Below, piece by piece: positions 21,791 through 24,577 of a DNA stretch of 24,577 nucleotides (position 1 is the first letter of the stretch; every line of letters begins with the position of its first letter). Below the pieces are notes generated by a model. The model had not been told where the DNA came from. It saw nothing but the letters and a program-made list of their open reading frames with translations, and ran no database searches. A program made the position numbers and the translations under genes. Origin of the DNA: Cytophagales bacterium (GTDB lineage Bacteria > Bacteroidota > Bacteroidia > Cytophagales > UBA9547); assembly GCA_025360395.1 (NCBI GenBank), contig JANYCH010000223.1, positions 1 to 24,577 on the forward strand. Reading direction: 5' to 3'.

Positions 21791-22384
21791 TTATCTGATG
21801 CTTAAATGTGCATCTAATTCAATATTATAATAAATAGCTTCCAAAGGAAGAGTTAAATGGATGCTCTCTATATGTAATGGTAGATTATTTTTAAGGTCAT
21901 AAACAGACTCTGTCCAACACTCAGTTCCATTAGGCTTACTGTATTTTGTTATTTTCTTTTCTTTTGAGGAGATCAATATATATTCTCTTAAAGAAGGAAT
22001 TTGTCGATACTGGCCATATTTTAAAACACGGTCGTATTCCTCTGTAGAATCAGAAAGGACCTCTACAATAATAACTGGGTTGGAAATATTATCCTTATCT
22101 AATATTTCAGGTTTGCCACAAACAACTGATACATCTGGATATAAAAAAGATGGCCAAATTGAGATCTTTATTCTTTGATCAGAGTTAAAAGGTCTGCAAT
22201 CTTTATTCTTTAAATGAGAGTGAAAAGAAGCAAAAATATTCTCGCTAATACCATTATGGGCAATACTTCCACCCGCCATTGCATATACCTGTCCGTGGAA
22301 AAACTCACTTTTAAATGAAGCATTGCGCTCCATCAAAAGATATTCTTCACTTGAGACTAATATTTGTTTCTGCGCTAATCCCAT
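21791..22384 (-). CDS. Uma2-family (DUF820) putative endonuclease inside the nuo operon
   Basis: The 197-residue protein matches Uma2/DUF820, a restriction-endonuclease-fold family of unknown biological role common in cyanobacteria and some Bacteroidota. Seen in order: EEYLLMER, SEFFHGQVYAMAGGS (acidic start of the core), IAHNGISENI, YPDVSVVCG (Asp of the PD motif), VIIVEVLSDST (Glu of the E-x-L core), DRVLKYGQYRQIPSLREYILI. The catalytic Asp/Glu/Lys set therefore appears intact. Its ATG directly abuts the nuoD stop (TAA-ATG, zero gap), and its stop is 2 bp from nuoE. There is no room for its own promoter, so it must be expressed with complex I. Family assignment good; a role in respiration is not implied by any known data. 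Confidence 0.92.
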   Translation of the reverse strand: MGLAQKQILVSSEEYLLMERNASFKSEFFHGQVYAMAGGSIAHNGISENIFASFHSHLKNKDCRPFNSDQRIKISIWPSFLYPDVSVVCGKPEILDKDNISNPVIIVEVLSDSTEEYDRVLKYGQYRQIPSLREYILISSKEKKITKYSKPNGTECWTESVYDLKNNLPLHIESIHLTLPLEAIYYNIELDAHLSIR

Positions 22385-23584
22385 TTATGCGTCTAATTCT
22401 CCTGCAATTACATTCATGCTACTCATCGTCACAATTGCATCTGACAATGTGGCACCATAAATGATTTCTGGGAATGCCTGATAATATATGAAGCAAGGCC
22501 GTCTAAAATGCAATCTGTAAGGCGTCCTTCCTCCATCACTTACCAAATAAAAGCCTAATTCGCCGTTTCCACCTTCAACTTTATGGTAAACTTCTCCAAC
22601 AGGCATTTCAATTTCACCCATCACAATTTTAAAGTGATATATAAGTGCTTCCATGTTTTTGTATACTTCTATCTTTGGAGGCAGATAATATTCAGGTGTA
22701 TCGGCATGGAAGGAATCATTGGGCAAGTTATCCATAGCCTGTGTTATAATCTTAAGGCTTTCCCAAACTTCTTGGCCAGCAACACAATATCTGTCATAAA
22801 CATCACCATGTTGGCCTACCGGGATATCAAACTGGAAATCTTCATAAGAAGAATATGGTTCCATCACCCTTACATCATAATCAACACCAGCGGCCCTGAG
22901 GTTAACCCCTGTAAAACCGTAGCTTAATGCGCGTTCTGCTGAAATTCCGCCTACTCCAACCGTCCTGTCCATGAAAATCCTGTTCCTTGAAACCAGTTTT
23001 TCAAACTCTGCCCACACTTTTGGAAACTCCTTCAGGAACTGACGAATTTTTTTGATAGCGTTGTCATTGAAATCGCGTTCCATTCCACCTATTCTGCCAA
23101 TATTGGTAGTTAAGCGTGCTCCACAGATTTCTTCATAAATGTCATAGATCTTTTCACGTTCCTGCATTACATAAAGGAAACCTGTCATGGCGCCTGTATC
23201 TACTGCAAGAATACTATTTAAGATAAGATGATCGGATATTCTGGCCAATTCCATAATAATAACCCTCATGTACTGAGCACGTTTTGGGATAGTGATGCCC
23301 AAAAGTTTTTCAACAGTCATATGCCAGCCCATGTTATTGATCGGTGAAGAACAATAATTCATGCGGTCGGTAAGAGGAGTTATCTGGTAAAACGGCCTTC
23401 TTTCAGCAAGTTTTTCGAAAGCGCGGTGAATATAACCTACCGTTTGTTCGGCGCTTACAATGCGTTCGCCGTCTATTTCCAGTATATTCTGAAAGATACC
23501 ATGCGTTGCCGGGTGTGTTGGTCCCAGGTTTAGCGTTGTAGTCTCTTTCTCAACATGGTTTACTAATGGTAAATGGCTGCTCAT
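22385..23584 (-). CDS. nuoD: NADH-quinone oxidoreductase subunit D
   Basis: The 399-residue protein has the expected length of a stand-alone NuoD. Seen: LGPTHPATHGIFQ at the N-terminus (quinone-site loop), GYIHRAFEKLAE, DRMNYCSSPINNMGWHMTVE, RVIIMELARISDHL, the VGGISAERALSYGFTGVNLRAAG segment, GQHGDVYDRY, and a C-terminal segment with LHFRRPCF. NuoD forms the quinone-binding cavity with NuoB and NuoH. It starts with ATG at 23584, 9 bp after nuoC, and its TAA is immediately followed by the ATG of the Uma2-family gene. Confidence 0.98.
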   Translation of the reverse strand: MSSHLPLVNHVEKETTTLNLGPTHPATHGIFQNILEIDGERIVSAEQTVGYIHRAFEKLAERRPFYQITPLTDRMNYCSSPINNMGWHMTVEKLLGITIPKRAQYMRVIIMELARISDHLILNSILAVDTGAMTGFLYVMQEREKIYDIYEEICGARLTTNIGRIGGMERDFNDNAIKKIRQFLKEFPKVWAEFEKLVSRNRIFMDRTVGVGGISAERALSYGFTGVNLRAAGVDYDVRVMEPYSSYEDFQFDIPVGQHGDVYDRYCVAGQEVWESLKIITQAMDNLPNDSFHADTPEYYLPPKIEVYKNMEALIYHFKIVMGEIEMPVGEVYHKVEGGNGELGFYLVSDGGRTPYRLHFRRPCFIYYQAFPEIIYGATLSDAIVTMSSMNVIAGELDA

Positions 23585-23593
23585 TAGCTCTAA

Positions 23594-24100
23594 TTATCTT
23601 CCGAAGAATTTATCTTGTTTATCTATTCTGTTTGGATCTTCCAAAGGATGTTCTTTTCTCATCGGAAAAGCTTCCATTTCATCTACGTTCAGAATTCTTT
23701 TCAGATTTGGATGGCCTTCGAAAATGATCCCGTAGAAGTCAAATGTCTCACGTTCCATCCAATTGGCACCTGCGTAAAGTTCTGTTAGTGATTTGATTGT
23801 TGGATCTTCAATTGGCAAAGCAAATTTCAACCTGATCCTGTGATTGTTGACAAAACTGTGAAGGTGGTACACAACTTCCAGCTCTTCTCCTTTTCTGTCT
23901 GGATAATGAACCCCGCAAATGTCAGTTAAAAACTGAAATTGAAATGAGGGTTCGTCCCATAAATACTTAACAATCTCAACGTTCGACCTTCTGTCGGAAT
24001 ACACATTCAGCATGTCACTGAGCTCATCTGTACGTAAAACCGTTAAAGGGAACTTTCCCTCTAGTTTACCTGCCAGTGTGCTGTTATCAATTTTACCCAT
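23594..24100 (-). CDS. nuoC: NADH-quinone oxidoreductase subunit C
   Basis: The 168-residue protein carries the 30-kDa subunit pattern: FQFLTDICGVHYPDR, YHLHSFVNNHRIRLKF, and the highly conserved WMERETFDFYGIIFEGHPNLKRIL followed by FPMRKEHPLED. NuoC is a peripheral-arm scaffold subunit beside NuoD. It is a separate gene, not fused to nuoD as in Escherichia coli. ATG at 24100 lies 3 bp after the nuoB stop. Confidence 0.97.
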   Translation of the reverse strand: MGKIDNSTLAGKLEGKFPLTVLRTDELSDMLNVYSDRRSNVEIVKYLWDEPSFQFQFLTDICGVHYPDRKGEELEVVYHLHSFVNNHRIRLKFALPIEDPTIKSLTELYAGANWMERETFDFYGIIFEGHPNLKRILNVDEMEAFPMRKEHPLEDPNRIDKQDKFFGR

Positions 24101-24103
24101 TCA

Positions 24104-24577
24104 CTAAGCTATTTCGTATTTGGCCAATAAATGCTTGTATTCGTCTGTATTTCTTCTTCTTAAAGATTCGTTGGTTGCAAGATCCTGAATGATCATAAAA
24201 CCGTCAATAATTTGCTCCGGCCTTGGAGGGCATCCTGGAACATAAACGTCAACCGGGATAATTTCGTCAATACCTTGCAAAACACTATATGTATCGAAAA
24301 TCCCGCCGCTGCAAGCACAGGCACCAACAGCCATTACCCAACGGGGTTCTGCCATTTGCTCATATACCTGACGAAGAATAGGCCCCATCTTTTTAGCAAT
24401 GGTTCCCATCACCAACAGCATATCAGCCTGACGCGGAGAAAAACTCGGACGCTCGGAACCAAAACGAGCTAAGTCGTAATGAGAACCCATCGTAGCCATA
24501 AACTCAATTCCGCAGCAGGATGTAGCGAAAGGCAATGGCCACAAACTCTTGGAGCGTGCCAAGCCAACAAACTTATC
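24104..24577 (-). CDS. nuoB: NADH-quinone oxidoreductase subunit B (partial, 5' end outside window)
   Basis: The frame is open from the right edge (DKFVGLARSKSLWPLPFATSCC) to a stop at 24104. No true start lies inside; a TTG at 24562 is internal. Cluster N2 ligands are seen: the tandem Cys pair in FATSCCGIEFM, Cys in VGACACSGG and Cys in VYVPGCPPRPEQ. Cluster N2 hands electrons to quinone. The FSPRQADMLLVMGTIAKKM segment is also typical. The missing part is the N-terminal region; nuoA, expected upstream, is outside the window. Confidence 0.97.
   Translation of the reverse strand, partial: DKFVGLARSKSLWPLPFATSCCGIEFMATMGSHYDLARFGSERPSFSPRQADMLLVMGTIAKKMGPILRQVYEQMAEPRWVMAVGACACSGGIFDTYSVLQGIDEIIPVDVYVPGCPPRPEQIIDGFMIIQDLATNESLRRRNTDEYKHLLAKYEIA

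Noticed and set aside
1..24577. CRISPR arrays, tRNA genes, insertion sequences, prophage or defence islands
   Set aside because: No regular spacer-repeat pattern, tRNA-like fold, transposase, integrase or terminal repeat was seen on either strand by reading; a covariance-model scan was not possible.

Overview
The window looks like a chromosomal segment of a Bacteroidota bacterium, most likely a Cytophagales-type organism (inference). The support is: AT-rich coding sequence; start codons that mostly lack Shine-Dalgarno sites; several upstream matches to the Bacteroidota sigma-factor box TAnnTTTG; a DUF4293-type membrane protein; and a complex I operon whose NuoG is a short, Fe-S-only subunit. 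No tRNA, rRNA, insertion sequence, integrase, CRISPR array or plasmid function was seen. No stretch of 300 bases or more lacks a gene.

Layout. 1-1371 (-) is the 5' part of a secreted TPR-repeat protein that runs off the left edge. 1562-3320 (+) is a small membrane-anchored orphan followed by dnaN, with a good terminator. 3450-4682 (+) is a soluble GAF-PAS sensor without an output domain. 4688-5446 (-) is a GT2 glycosyltransferase. 5581-6288 (+) is a possible lipoprotein resembling a stand-alone N-terminal domain of raffinose-synthase-like hydrolases. 8623-6300 (-) is the apparent operon purD - rnhA - DUF4293. 8768-9334 (+) is a secreted Kazal-type protein. trmB (-) and a DEAD-box RNA helicase (+) are divergent over a 236-bp region that carries two promoter boxes and a heptamer repeat. 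12179-14888 (+) holds a GNAT acetyltransferase, a solitary archaeal-type P-loop ATPase with an operator-like palindrome at its promoter, and a short-chain dehydrogenase. 15012-15564 holds a tautomerase-family gene (-) and the upstream region of aroQ (+).

24577-16700 (-) is the main operon: nuoB (partial), C, D, a Uma2-family gene, E, F, G, H, I, J. These encode the NADH-oxidising and connecting arms plus membrane subunits H and J of respiratory complex I. The gene order is normal except that a Uma2 nuclease-like gene is fitted between nuoD and nuoE with 0- and 2-bp junctions. The cluster also stops at nuoJ: the next gene, 18 bp on, is a SAM methyltransferase, so nuoK-N must lie elsewhere.

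The most unusual points are the Uma2 gene inside the nuo operon, the split nuo cluster, the palindromic promoter of the ATPase gene, heptamer-phased intergenic repeats that put stop codons in several frames, convergent gene pairs only 5-11 bp apart, and possible paired elements in the helicase leader. None of these is proven to be a new system; they are sequence observations with stated tests.
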